DNA of 64,000 bases from Flaveria trinervia (Eukaryota > Streptophyta > Magnoliopsida > Asterales > Asteraceae). Under the pieces are notes generated by a model. The model worked only from the letters and a program-made list of their open reading frames with translations, ran no database searches and was not told the origin of the DNA. Of this stretch, positions 35,497 to 48,546 are shown one piece after another. The stretch is taken from NCBI GenBank assembly GCA_025506515.1, contig CM046443.1, positions 24,470,724 through 24,534,723 of the forward strand, in the 5' to 3' direction. The stretch's first letter is position 1. Each line of letters opens with the position of its first letter. Position numbers and translations under genes: made by a program.

Positions 35497-38400
35497 TCAG
35501 ATATCAACAGTCCTCATTAGGATGATCACCAATCCTTTCTTCATAAGGTGATCAGGATCCTTCAGACTGTCAAAGTGTCTTCTCATATCAAAGAGGTCAT
35601 GCAAAGGCAACTGAAACATATCTTGCCATGTGTAAGTGTCTTCAATGCCTTGTTCTCTAATGACATGCTAACTTTCTGGATTTGGGGTGTATGTCCAAGA
35701 CAAGGTGGGTCTTCCTGATGCTAGAGGAGCTATTTGAATTGGAGTTGATGTAGCATCCTCTGGCTACACAATCTCAAGATGTTTTGACTCATCCTAGGAT
35801 TTAGATGAGGGTGCAATATTCTTCTTCTTTAGCTTTCGTTTAAAAGCCATCCTCTTCTTTCTCTTACCAGATTTTAACTGCGAAGACTGGCCTGCAGCAC
35901 CAGATTAATCTTCATTGTCTTTCTCAGTTGGGACTTCATTCTCTCAAGCTCAGAAGGAGAGGGAGGTTGACCCTGCTGTTGATTAGAAGATGAAGCTTGC
36001 TGAGTTTCAGCAGGAGGTCCAGATTGTGTTGTCTCTGGTTGTTCAACCTTAACGTCCACTTCAGGTGGGGCTTGACTTGGAGTGGAGTGTAAGTCAATGA
36101 GCTCTCCACTTTTGCTCTTCTGCTTGATTACCCTAATATGCTCATCCATAGTGGATAGAGACATGCGGCCAAGTCTCCTTCTGGAGAATCCATATAGCTT
36201 TAACAAGCTTAACATCCTCTGCCTATCAGCAGACTTCTTCATGCTCTTCTAGATGATGGCTCTTGATTTTGCAGCTTCTTCCCTTAGTTCTTCTTAGTTG
36301 TCTTTCTTTCCTTGATTATCTCAAGTTCAAGCAGTTTTAAGTACTCAAACTCAACATAATCATAGGACAACGAAGAAGTGCATCTGCCTGATAGAAGCCT
36401 GTGGCACCCAGGTAGTCAATTATCTTGATTTCTTCTTCTTTGTCTACCTGAGGTTCTTGTTAAACCACATCTTCTTGTGCAGGACTTTCCTAGACTAGGG
36501 AGAGGGTAGGCATATCCTTGTATAGTCTTTTTCTTCTTCTTTCTTCTTTGACTTGGACTAGGATTTTTGCATCTTCTGCCTCCTTCTTCTCCCTTGACCT
36601 TTCTTGGTCAACCAGTTCATTCAACTCATCTAAGAGGAGAGAAATGACATTGTCTATGTCATAGTTCCTAGTCTGCAAATAGATTATCCCGACTGCCTTT
36701 AACTTATCATTCTGAGTATCTGGTCTGGGGGCAGCCCTGATAGCAGACTCCATGAGTCTTGAAGACTCAACAGAGGAACTTTCTCCCCTTAGCTTCCTTT
36801 TCCTCTCTCTCTCCTCCTCCTCAATCTCCTCAGTTGTCATTTTTCTTTTCCCTTTTTCACTCACAGACCTTTGTGACTCAGGGTGGAGAGAGCTTTCGCC
36901 TTCATTGCTTGTTGCAGCATTTGAGCTCAGGCCAGAGAGAGGTTGAGAAGCACCTTCACCAGGAGGTGTCTCTGAAGGAGTGTGGATCTCTACAGCAGTT
37001 GATGATAATGAGACAAGGCTCTCAGGTTCTGCCACTGGGCCTACAGTCAAGGATTCCCCTATGAAGCTAATCTTAGGGTCCTTCTCAACATCCAGTTGAC
37101 CGATGGCATCGCCTGATTGCCTAAGTCTCGTTCTTAAGCTGAACTCTACAGTGATCCTGTCGTGTAAGGTAGTCACCTAAGATTTAAGATGATTGACCTT
37201 TGAGACTAAGTAAGTGCATGTTTTAGACAGTTTTTTCACCAGTAGTCTCAGATTCCCCACGTCTTCATCACAAGATTCATTCGGGGATGAGATGATTGGA
37301 CCAGAGTCCTCTCTCACACCACCAGCTTGAGGTTCTTGGTTGCTGGTTTTCCTCTGCTCACTGGCAATCTCAGTGGAGATGTCAGTGGGTTGAGTTGTCA
37401 TGGTTGAGGTTTTAATGATGTAATCACTTTTAGAAGTGAGAGCCTCTTCCATATGGACATCTTGAACAGGTTCAGGAGTGTCCACCTCAGTTGTAGGTGA
37501 CTGATATAGGATAGATGTAGGAGACTCAGGAGTGTTCATCTCTGTTTGAGTAGGGGAAAAGAATAAAGACTCATTATACTCACTGAAACCAAGATCTTCA
37601 TCAGTATAGAAGTCAAGGTTAGGAATTGGTTAGTTGAGATCTATACGCTGGGGATGGTAACTATCCCCTGAAGGTTGATCATGGAGTGTTGAGACTCAGC
37701 GTGATGGCTTAAGGCAGTTGGGCTAATGAGCTCATCAGGCTGAGCATGAGGAACCTCTGCACTGATTCTTGAAGAGATGGGAGTGGTCTGCTCCTCAGGA
37801 GAAGTGGGAGCTCCAATGTCCACTTCTTCTTGTATGGGTGAGTATATGGGGGCCTCCACAGACTGAATAGCCTGAGCAGGGGTTCGTTTGGATTTTCTTT
37901 GGTAAGTGATGGTGATTTGAGGTTGTGAGAATGGTTGGGAGATAGCAGGTGTGGGCTCAACACTAGCTTGTGCTGCTAGGTTGTCACCTTGAGCAATGAG
38001 CTCTAACATTTTTGGGACTAGGGTTGTTTATACGCCATAGAATCCAATAGTGGGCTTTCTCAGAATTTTAAAGATGCCGGGCTTCATCTGTCCCGATTTA
38101 AGAATGTTACCTGTTTCCCTCAACTGTGAGCCCATTTCATAGTTAAGAATGTACTGGACATATCTAGGAAACATGTAATGCTCTAAGGAGTCTAAATTAG
38201 CAAGTGAATTTGTATAAAAAAATTGAGAATACCTGAATTTGACCCCCTGAACCATTCCATGGATTATGAAGGAGAGATCCTCAGGAATCTGGTCCCATCC
38301 ACCATGCTTGTTTGATAAGCTGTGGATGACCACATGGAGCAGGAATCTCCATTGTGATGAGACCTTCCCTTTCCTAAAGGACTTTACAAAGAAATCTCCC

Positions 38401-38587
38401 TCATATCCCATCTGCTCAAAGGAATGATTGACAACTTCCTCTGGGAAAAACACCTCACCTTCTTCATCATCCAGCTGAAGATGTCTATTGATGATGGCCG
38501 GAGTGATGAAGATTGTTCTCCCCTGCACTGTGGCAGACAGTGCCTTCTCCTCGTATATAATGACCTCTTGGCAGGTCTTCCAGAATT
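35497..38587 (-). pseudogene. Third ORF of element A, main part
   Basis: On the minus strand the frame enters at 38587 with WKTCQEVIIYEEKALSATV and continues TIFITPAIINRHLQLDDEEG, MGYEGDFF, WRFLLHVVIHSLSNKHGGWD and MFPRYVQYILNYEMG to about 38028. It shares the layout of the third ORFs in B and D. Then come a Pro/Ser/Thr-rich stretch (38009-37180), a coiled-coil/basic region with EEIEEEERERKRKLRGE (36850-36800) and a C-terminal segment (WQDMFQLPLHDLFDMRRHFD) ending with TGA at 35497. Stops lie at 37177, about 36490, 36242 and elsewhere. The first 64 codons are at 52773-52582; element D sits between them, and the frame is in phase across that insertion. Confidence 0.8.
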
Positions 38588-39331
38588 TGTTAGGATCTTG
38601 TATTTGACCAAACACCCACTGATTAACATGTTAAACCAAACCAAATAGTGCGGAATCCTATTTGATTGGCGATCCAATCAGTGAGAACGCACGTAGAAAC
38701 AATAACGTATTGAATCTAACGTCAAGAATCGATTAGGAATCGATCTACAACGTTCTATGAACTTGGAGTACGAACTTAGAGGCTTCTGGACGGCTAGGAT
38801 ACGTCTGGAGTCGAAGTGGATTCAATCCTTACGTTTTTCCACAAATTAGGTGGTATTTATAGGTTAGGGTTGCTCATTCGGGAGATTGAACCATTAGCAT
38901 GGTTCATTCGTGCGATTGAGCCATTCGGTTGCTCCATTCGCACAACTGAGTGTTCAGTCGTGCGACTGAGTCAGACGCATGAAGTTGTTCAGGCGTATGA
39001 ACTATTTAGGCGCATGGACACTCAGTCGCATGGCCATTCGGGTGCATGACCACTGTTGGGGCGCATGGTCCTGTCGGACGCATGAGAACTTCATTTCACC
39101 ATGTTTGAGTGTATTCAATATTATAACATTATGCATAACACTACAAATAATCACAAACCTATGTAATCAAGTCAATATGCATTAAAAAACTCATTAATGA
39201 AATATTAAACATTATAAACACAACCAAACATTTGTATTTCATTATGTACCCATAGAATTACAATCACATAAGTGTAAGACAATACAAAGATATTACATTA
39301 AGATCAGAAACTAGGGACACACGTATCAACA
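38588..39331 (-). mobile_element. Element D 3' LTR
   Basis: The + strand reading runs TGTTAGGATC to GTATCAACA. It contains the CAGTCGTGCGACTGA-type motif array plus GGCGCATG motifs (38870-39085). Confidence 0.95.
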
Positions 39332-39344
39332 AACTCCCCCTTGG
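39332..39344 (-). promoter_or_regulatory. Element D polypurine tract
   Basis: The minus strand reads CCAAGGGGGAGTT directly before the 3' LTR. Confidence 0.9.
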
Positions 39345-39451
39345 ACCTAGATTCATCTATTGTCTTACCTTCTTCATCACCTCTTCGTACTTCTTGTACT
39401 TCTCCTCTCTTGTGACTCATGTGTGTATCTCAAAAGCAAAACAGAGTCATA

Positions 39452-42400
39452 TCACATTTTGGAATTGGAGGCTTGTACAATATCTTGCATGTCATAGAAC
39501 AGTGGCCACTTGTATAATGTGTATACATCATCAGCAGACAAGTTTGTAAGCCACACTAGGTCAAATACCCTCATAGTATCAATTTTTCCCTCTTTGCTCA
39601 GAACTATGACTGCCTCCCCTGTTCTCCAATCATAGTACCACCATTTAAAGTGTGGAGTGAAGTCATGTGGCATTTCCCTAAGAGGGATTCTTGACATTGT
39701 TCTTGGGGGACTCCACTTCAGCACTATCTTAGGCTTTCCAGTTATAGGATCAACTTCAGAACGTCTGATATACCTCGTAGGTTGTTGAGGTTTGAAGTTG
39801 ACCCACCTGGTGTGGTACTCTTTCTTCAGGGCAGCCTCAAACCAGCCTGACATCTTCCTCGGTCAGCATATAGTAACTTTAGTTTAGCCAGCTGGTTGAG
39901 CTCAAAACTAGGTAGATACTTTAGATCATGCGGGATTCCAAAGTACTCGATACCCATCTCTCGCTTTATCGTGTAGACATTAAGATTATCAAAATGAGCC
40001 CACACGATAATCTTGCCTGACACCTTTTGATGTTTCTTTACTTTGTAGAGCTTGGTGTAGACATTGGTTTAGGAGCAGAGCGTGTGCTCGGATCTCCTTA
40101 AAACATGCAGCCCATTCAGCCTTTCTGATATCAACATCGACATTTGAGGCTTGGGCTTGTTCTTTAATCTTCTCAGTCTCTTGCTCCATCTAATCCAGTA
40201 TATATCAAAAGTATCACTGACTAGGGAATCACCCAAATTGGGGACCACATTTCCCTCTTTGTCAGCATACTCTGGATAGTGAGCTGCTGTGACATCCTTG
40301 ATCTTTACTTCATCGATGTCCTTCAGGTCGTCATCACTATCTCCTTTAACATTTGGAGCGTCTTTTACAATCTCATCAGGATTGAGTCGAAATATTTCAT
40401 CCAGTTGCTCGTCGGTGAGATCATGAATTATTTCTCCTTCTTTAGGAGTGTAATTCACTGATCTCTTGATAATCCCCTACAGATCAAGAATCATTATGAG
40501 TTGAGTCTTGATCAGTTGGAGGGAGCAACATCATATTCATCCCTTTGATAATTTGGATTCTTGTCTTGAATAGCTGGTGTGTCAGTAGGATCAGCAGAAG
40601 ATGATGGGGCTCCTTGTCTTGATTTTTCTTTCTGCGCCTCTCTTGACCTTGAGCTGATGTAGATGAAGCTGCATCTCCTTCGTCATCATCATCATCATGA
40701 ACAATATTATCACCTGCATCAGTGTCATCCCCTTGATCATCACAGTCATCATCTTCATCATCATCACTGTCATCATCATCACCATCATCTCCATCTCCTT
40801 CTCGGATCTTTAGGGGCTCATCTTTGGATCCCTTCAGTCTCAGCATAAGCTTCTTGTTCTGGGACTCCAAATCTTGTATCCTCTATATTGAGGATGTATG
40901 CATCTCTCTTAGCTCAGTAATCTCTTGGCTCTGCGCCTCTATCCTTTGGGCTTGGGATGCATTAAGCTCCATCAGCTGATTAAGCGGAGAGGCTCGCTGT
41001 TCATCCGTCGCCAGCAGCTTCAACACTAACCTGTTAAGGTTAGTCAACTGTTCCTCCAACCCAACAGATGGGTAAGAAGATCCAAAAGCAGGTGGGACCT
41101 GTGAGGAGGTCCCAACCCCATGGGTTGTGGTGGTGGTAGTAGATGTAGAGAAGATTGGGCTTGGTATTTATGTGGATGGGCTGTAGTGATGGTGGATAGG
41201 AAGTGTGTATCTAGTGGAGTGGGTGTGGAAGTGGTGTATGAGCTGGTGGTAGTGGTAGGTGGAATGGTGGTAGTGGTGGTAATGGATGTAGTGGTAGTGG
41301 TGGTAGGTGGAATGGTGGTAGCTGTGGCGGTGGCTGTGGTGCTGACAAAGGTGATTCTGCGTTTCATCCTTTTCAAACCATGGGGCTGAGCCATCCTCTT
41401 CTTCTTCAATCCAGTCGAGGAGGATGCTCCCCCTAGAGCACGGCCTGGCAGATCAGGAGTATAAGTAGGATCATCAGTAGTCTCTCCCAATCCGCCTGGG
41501 CGTTCAGCAACCGCCCGGAGCCCTCTTTCTGTGGGAACGACTTTACTTCACACAGTCTGAGTCAGTGGCTACTCATCTGACTCCTCCTCTTCCTCCCCAG
41601 GCATGAAATCCTAGTGGAACCCAGCAGTCTCTGCTCCGTCTCCAGTGGGGGCAGATGCTGGAGATAGAATATCAGTAGAGGGTCCCCTTTGTTGAGTGGG
41701 TCCTACCTGTCCTTCATCCCCGCTATCATTGTCGTCAAAGTCATGCTCTGGGAGCAGTAGCTGCTCGTCGTCGGAGTCGCTATCTGTGTGAAACCACTTA
41801 CATCTCCCTGGCGCCACATAACTCTCATTGGCCAAGTGGCCTATTAGTCTCTTCACTTGGGGCTTTACTTGCTTACCCCTGTAAACTCTCATACGACCCA
41901 GGGTCGTATCATCCATGATCTCTCGAACCATAGCATCGTGGCTTTCCTTGGGAAGGGGTGGAAGCTTTTCATTGAAAATCAGCTGCAAGAATCTGGGGTA
42001 CATGCAAAAACCCTCCTTAACCCTTGCCTCCAGATTCTCCACAAGGTAAGAGAAAATCATGCTCGAGAAGCTGAAAGGATAGTTCAGCACCAGTGCCATA
42101 TAGGCATCTGGATCTGGTCTGACAGAACATCAAACCCACCTCTTCTAGAAGCGATGCACTTCAATATGACATGTGCTAAGTACTTGTACTGGGGACACAA
42201 GTTGCTTTTATTGAGCACACCTGAGGTGATGTCAGCATACTAATCCTCAGAAAGCATCCTCTTACGGTCAGTGGATGTAGCTTGGTGGGATGATCAGTAT
42301 TGTCCCCCAGCTCAAGTACTCTGTGGATATCGGCAGCAGTGATCTCGATAGCCATCCCACAGATAGAGCTTCGTATGCTGTGCGGCTCTTGGGATCGATC

Positions 42401-42588
42401 AACAGAAGCATTCTCCCAAAATGCCTTATGCAGAGACCTGTAGGGAGTGCAAGGAGTACAAATGGCCTTGTGGATCCTTGATCGCTAAGAAATGTGATGA
42501 TCTCTGTAAACTTGGCGCCATTCCGAGTAGTATGATCTAGATGAGCACATATGTTGTGCTTAGGGTTGATTGACCATCAAGCAGCCAT
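39452..42588 (-). pseudogene. Third ORF (aORF) of element D
   Basis: ATG at 42588 is followed by a stop at codon 4, then NPKHNICAHLDHTTRNGAKFTEI. It continues MALVLNYPFSFSSMIF and MYPRFLQLIFNEKLPPLP (42099-41990), which aligns with MFPRYVQYILNYEM of element A. Next are an acidic/Ser stretch (41770-41620), a Thr-rich low-complexity run (41350-41200), a heptad-like segment, an almost pure Asp/Glu tract (40810-40590) and a C-terminal region with NVYTIKREMGIEYFG and WWYYDWRTGEAVIVLSKEG, ending at 39452. The poly-acidic block is absent from the ORFs of A and B. It is open only in pieces. The product is unknown; the family resemblance to the extra ORFs of A and B is strong in layout and weak in identity. 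Confidence 0.75.
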
Positions 42589-45224
42589 CAATCTGAAACA
42601 CAAGACACATAATCATTAGATACTAACATAACACAAATCAATTCTAAGTATCTTGTTTGAATTCATTCTGATTCATTCATGCAAATGAATCATGCGACTG
42701 TGGTTAATCGGTTATCCTATCCTGCAACTGGACTCATTCGGGTGAATGAACATGCGACTGAGTTCAATCGGTTGGCTGATCCTGCGATTGATTCAGTCGG
42801 CCGACTGAGCTCATTCGCATGTCCAATTCAGCCGATTGAGCTATTCTTTCGGCTCAATCGTGCGATTGGAGTTCATCCATCTGACCAGTCGCATGACTTA
42901 CGGTTTGGTTGACTTAGGTTCGAGTCTTGACAAAATCATGAAATTAAACATTACGAAATGTTTCGTTAGACTCGCAATCCCTTAACTAATAACCTGATAA
43001 CCTTATTTTTAACATTTTACATGGTTTCAGTGGGTTATTAGGCCATTGAGTGGTTCGTTCTTGTTTCAATCGCGAATCACTAATTAGGGCACCAATTTCT
43101 TCTGATTTCGGTGTGATTTCATTACATTTTACTTGTAAAAAGGCATACGCCCTTCAAAATAACATGAAGAAGGATTAATTGAAGTCTAAAGAAATTTGGC
43201 CAGAGTAACGGTATGATGTGCGATTTAAGGGTGATTGGGAGTGGTGAGAAGAATGCAATCGATTGTGGTCTTTTATGCTGACTCTACGTTCAATCGGCCG
43301 ACTGGACTCATTCGCTCAGTTCATTGGGGCGAATGAAGCTCAGTCGGGCGATTGACTCAGTCGATCACCTTCAGTCGGGCGACTGAGGCTCAGTCGGTCG
43401 ACTGACTCAGTCGCACGCTCCCAATCAGACGAATGGCACATTGTGATAATCCATTCGGATAAATGGGTCATACTCATATCCATTTGGTAGTTGAATGCAT
43501 GAGTATGGTCCATTCGCCTAATTGGTCCATACTCATGGTCCAGTCGTGCGAATGGATCATACTCTTTGAATTTTTCTAACTTCATGACCATTTGACTTTT
43601 AGACCCATTTAAACTGTTGAGTTAACATTATAATCATTTGATCATCTCAGACATGATTATTTTAATTAGAAAAACTTTTGATCACCTCAGACGTGATCCT
43701 TTTAAACGATTAGTCGCCTCATATGTGACCTAATTGTTGTTTGAAAGCACTTGTGGTCACCTCAGACATGACCTTTTAGATGATAAGGTACCTTATCAAC
43801 TTCCATGACATAGTCCGATACTAACTTACAGACTTTGACAAAATTTGTATAGAAATAAAAGAAATAATACTGAAAACTTAACAAATTAAGACATGTTTTT
43901 GTGTTTTTGTGAGAGTTCATTCCTAAGATGTAGTTCTAAGGAATAAATATTCTGAGAGAGCAACCTCAATCATTTAAACCATACATGGATCAATTTACGT
44001 TGGAATCGTACAGGATATTCGAATCATTTAGGACAAGTTATTAAAAATATCTTTGATGCTTTCCTTGTTTTTCATGTGGAGTCATTTAACAAATTTAGTA
44101 AATCATACTAGTACTCTTAGGTCCCCACACTGATTTGAACTTTCAAGAATTGTAGCCATAGTGATTGTTAGTATACTTGTCCTCTTAAATCCATACACAG
44201 ACTTTTAACACAGTTTGGTGATCGTTTTAAGGTTTGTTTTATTTTAACAAGCATTTGTGGATCCCACACTCATATGGTAATCAACATTCCTCGGGAGATT
44301 TTTGAGTGGTCTTAGGGTAGAATTAAGAAGAGACTATTCATAGAACTTTCAAAGAGAAGCCAATCCTCAGGTCAGTGCCATCGCATAGCAGAGAGGCGGC
44401 AAATAACAATGAGTAGTTGAATATATAGGTTATGCTTATCCTCAGGTCAGTGCCACCGCATAGCAGAGACGCACATAATCTATCTTCTTGCTTGAGCAAA
44501 TTTTCTTCTTTTAGCACAACTCTCACCAACAACCTAGGTTATCAGTTTGATTGTATTTTCATTTTTCATGTGCTTTTGCTCATGCTTTGGTCTTCCGCAC
44601 ACTTTTATGGCGTTTATTTTGCTCGTCACCCCTTATTGGAATCTTGTTGATTGTGTTAACCAGGGATAAGGTGTTACCCACAACTAGTCAAACATTTTAG
44701 TTTAATCTTGAGATTACCAAAAAGTCTAGTCATCTATTATGTTGAATCTACCGACATATCAACTGTGGTCTAGCAACCTCTAGGTCTACTTTCTTTGTCT
44801 TACCTTAGTAGAAGCTAGCTTAAGTATCATATTTCCTTTTATATTGCTCAGACTACTCAGACTTATACTTGAATTTTGCATCTTTTTCAATTTTGATTTT
44901 TAAAGTCCCAAATGGTTTGTACCTGTGTACTATCATATTCCACACATTAAATCGGTATCACAAGTACGATCTTATTTATTATCGGCTTGCCTCTCCTTTT
45001 CCCTCGTTTTTTTTCACACCTATTCTCCCCCTAAAATACTAAAACCAGTAAGGATTTACGTTTTAGGATTTTAATGAGCAATAAAAGACACTAAGTGTAA
45101 TTAACAAACTATCATTTAACAAAAAAAGAGAATTAACCTTAAATAACCCTAAAATTTAAAAAATAAAAGAACCTAGACGCAACACATCGGACTATACATG
45201 GTCATCTTCAGGAAGGACCTCACT
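42589..45224 (-). other. Element D spacer between RNase H and third ORF, with motif arrays
   Basis: 2.6 kb hold no recognisable gene. Arrays of CAGTCGNNCGACTG-type motifs lie at 42665-42900 and 43290-43565, matching those in the LTR of D. A 32 bp sequence is duplicated at 44363-44394 and 44438-44469 with one mismatch. On the minus strand GTGTCTTGTGTTTCAG ends at 42593, just before the ATG of the third ORF, and looks like a 3' splice acceptor. Repeated CACCTCAGACATGA-type units occur at 43645-43775. Confidence 0.75.
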
Positions 45225-48200
45225 TTACTTCTTAACGCCATTGATCTCTAACAGATATAGAAAACGTGGTTTGTCAAAAATCTTTGTATAGAGGTCAGCG
45301 CGTTGAAAATCATTGTTTATTTTTATAACATCAATTAAATTCTTTTCAAAACAACCACGTATGAAGTGATATTTGATTCCGATGTGTTTGGTCATAGGAT
45401 GTTGGACCGGGTTTTTAGTGACTACAATCGCAGCAGAGTTATCAACAAATATAGGGGTGGAAGTGAAATGCAAACCGGAATCCCGCATTTGCTGTTGAAT
45501 CCATATGATTTGGGAACAGCAGCTTCCAGCAGCAACGTATTCGGCTTCACAGGTTGACAGAGCAACCGATGTCTGCTTCTTACACTGCCAGGTTACTAAT
45601 CTTCTCCCAAAGAACTGACACCCTGCTGATGTAGACTTGTAGTTCATCTTGCAGCCGCCGTAATCCGAGTCACTATACGCTGTAAGTTCAAACTCATCAT
45701 CATGAGGATACCACAGCCCAAGTGTGGGTGTGCCCTTTAGATAACAAAATATCCTCTTGAATCCAATTAAATGGCTCACCTTCGGCTTTGCCTGATATTG
45801 TGAGCATAAACATGTACATTACATGATATTAGGTCTTGAGGGCGTGAGATACATGAGAGATCCAGTCATCCCTCGGTACATAGTGGCATCTACCAGATCA
45901 CCGTTCTGGTCAGGTGCTACATCATGGTTTGTAGCCAATGGAGTGCCAGATGTGGAAGCATTCTCCATATCAACCGACTGAGAATATATCCTACATACTT
46001 GGTCTGATGTAGGAAGATTCCTTTTGGTGTCTGATCCACCTGTAACCTGAGAAAGAACTTCATCTGCCCCATGGCACTCATCTCAAACTCTGCCTTCATT
46101 ACTACTTTGAATTCTTTGCATAATTCTTCGTTCTTTGAACCGAATATTATGTCATCTACATAGATATGTACTAGCAGTAGATCTCCATCTTTTTCTTTGA
46201 TAAACAGTGTGCAGTCAATGACTCACCTACGAAAACCGTGTTTCACAAGATGAGTTAAAGGTTTCTCATACCAAGCCCTTGGAGCTTGATGAAGCCCGTA
46301 TAGAGCCTTGTCGAGTTTGTAGACTCTATCCCGATGATATGGATCTTCAAATCCCCCGGGTTGACTGACATGCACTGTTTCTCTTATTTCCCCATAAAGG
46401 AATGCACTCTTCACATCAAGTTGATAAACTTTGATTTTCATATAAGATGCATAGGTAAGAAAGATGCGGATGGCTTCCATCCTTGCCACTGGTGAAAATA
46501 CTTCATTGTAGTCAATACCTTCAACTTGTTGAAAACCCTGAACGACAAGCCAAGCCTTGTTTCTGATGATCACTCCCTGATCATCTTTCTTACATTTCAA
46601 GACCCATTTGGTACCAATGACTTTAACACCTTTAGGTCTATCCAATAGTGTCCATACACCTAACTTCATAAACTGAAGAAGTTCTTCGTGCATGGCACTA
46701 ACCCAAGCCACATCATTTAGTGATTCACTAACATACATTGGGTCAAACTGAGACACAAAGCAGCGGTATGCACCGTCGTGAAGGTATCCTTTTTCCATCA
46801 CAGAGGCATAACCAGTGAAGTACAACTGATTTCAAGTCTGAACCCCTGATCTCCCATCTCCTATAATATTATCCAAAGGATGATAGACGTTTAGACATGA
46901 GCCAGGGTTGTCGGAACAACCACCTCAGAGTCAAGATTATGAACATTTGGTTCTGGATCTGAGGCAATAGGACTATGAGGTTCTGAAAGTTCAGAGGCAT
47001 CACTAGCCGATGCTTGTGAACTTGTGGTAGTCGGAACCTATACATCCTGGTTGATCTGATCATTTTCTTCATTTTCTTCATCAGAGGAGGCGTCACTCAC
47101 ATCAACTGCTCCCCCTGAGTTGGTAGGATCATGACTTGTTGAATCTTGAGATGGTGTGTTCAAGACATCGTACATAATCTTGTTTGACAACTCGTCTTCT
47201 AAAGAAGAGAGAGATATGTTGAAGGACTTGAAGAATCCATCATAGTTGAACAAGTAAGCAGGCCCTCTACTTGACCCGTTGAGTTTTTGTAAACTCTCTT
47301 GTTCGGTATGTTTATCCTAAGAAGATCCCTTCATCAACCTTTTCACTAAATTTTCCCTCCCGAGTCTTTTTCAGCATGGTGCACGGAGCGCCAAATGGCT
47401 CGAGATATTCCGATTTAGGTTTACGTTGTTGTAATAACTCGTAGCACGTTTTTCCATGGCGTTTTACTACCAGAACTCGATTGAGAGTATAACATGCATT
47501 TGCCACTGCTTCATTCCAAAATTGGATAGGCAGTTTCGAGTTTGCCAGCATTGTCCGTGCCGTCTCTATCAAGTTGTGGTTTTTCCATGCAGCAACACCG
47601 TTCATCTGAGGGGTATAAGCCGAGGTAAATTGATGCACAATTCCCTTTTCCTTGCAATAGTCCTCCATCCTCTGACTCTTGAACTCGGTTTCATTGTCCG
47701 AGCGCACCTGTCTTACCTTCAGCTTGTATAGGGATTCCAGTGTAGTTACCAATTCCTTGAAGGATTCAAATGTTTCTGATTTGGATTTCAGAAACATTAC
47801 CCAAGAGAACCTTGAGTAGTCATCAGTAACTACATAGCAATACAAGTCGCTTGCGATGCTTCTTGTACTGACTGGACCAAACAGATCCATGTGAAGGAGC
47901 TCAAGTGGAAGTTCTATAGAATGAACTTTCTTTTCCTTATGAGACTTCTTCGTCTGTATACCCTTTTTGCATGCAACACGAAATCCGGAAGTTGGAAGTT
48001 TTTGAAATTTACTCCCCTCACAAGATCATTCTGGATCAAATGATTCATTTTTCTCAGATTTATATGACCCATTCTCTTATGCCAGGAGATGGAGTCCTTC
48101 TCAGTAGCTTTGGACAAGAAACATTGGACTTCACTATCCGTTGTGGATGCGTTTCATAGATCCAAGACATAAAGATCATTATATCTTGAAGCTGACATAA

Positions 48201-48546
48201 GGATCTGGTCCTCCGGGATCATGTATCCTCTTTAGTACGTAGCACTTTTGGTTGTCAAAAACTACCTTGAATCCTTTATCACAGATTTGAGAGACAAAAA
48301 GCAGGTTATTTTGTAATTGTTGGACAAAGTTTACCTTATCAAACTTAACCTTCTCATTTCCCACTTCTCCTTAGGCTGTGATATACCCACCTTTGTTTCC
48401 AGCAAATGAAACATGCCCTCCTTTAATTTGTCTGACATTTGATAAGAGATCTCTATTCCCTGTCATGTGCCTGAATGCTCCGCTATCAACAATCCACGTG
48501 TTAGTCTCAGAACTATAGCAAACACCCTGCACATTCAATGAAAACA
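45225..48546 (-). pseudogene. Element D pol: protease, integrase (dead), reverse transcriptase, RNase H
   Basis: Minus-strand domains in order are protease WIVDSGAFRHMTG (about 48497-48459), GAG-pre-integrase WHKRMGHINLRKMN (about 48090-48040), integrase core (47890-47312), RT (46825-45917) and RNase H (45779-45225). RT has GTKWVLKCKKDDQG, QLDVKSAFLYGE, KALYGLHQAPRAWYE and YVDD near 46165-46150. RNase H has DSDYGGC and ends ADLYTKIFDKP. The integrase keeps the first two acidic residues (TDDYSRF and SDNETEF), but the usual NGVAERKN reads NGVAAWKN, so the catalytic Glu is Ala. Stops or shifts lie near 48370, 48178, 47900, 46222 and 45850. Confidence 0.9.

Noticed and set aside
40663..40848. His-rich plus-strand ORF
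   Set aside because: It is the antisense of the poly-Asp tract in the third ORF of element D.
41120..41389. Val/Gly-rich plus-strand ORF
   Set aside because: It is the antisense of the poly-Thr tract in the third ORF of element D.
44338..44532. 64-codon minus-strand ORF with an internal repeat
   Set aside because: The repeat is just the 32 bp DNA duplication read in frame; no similarity to pol or the third ORF.
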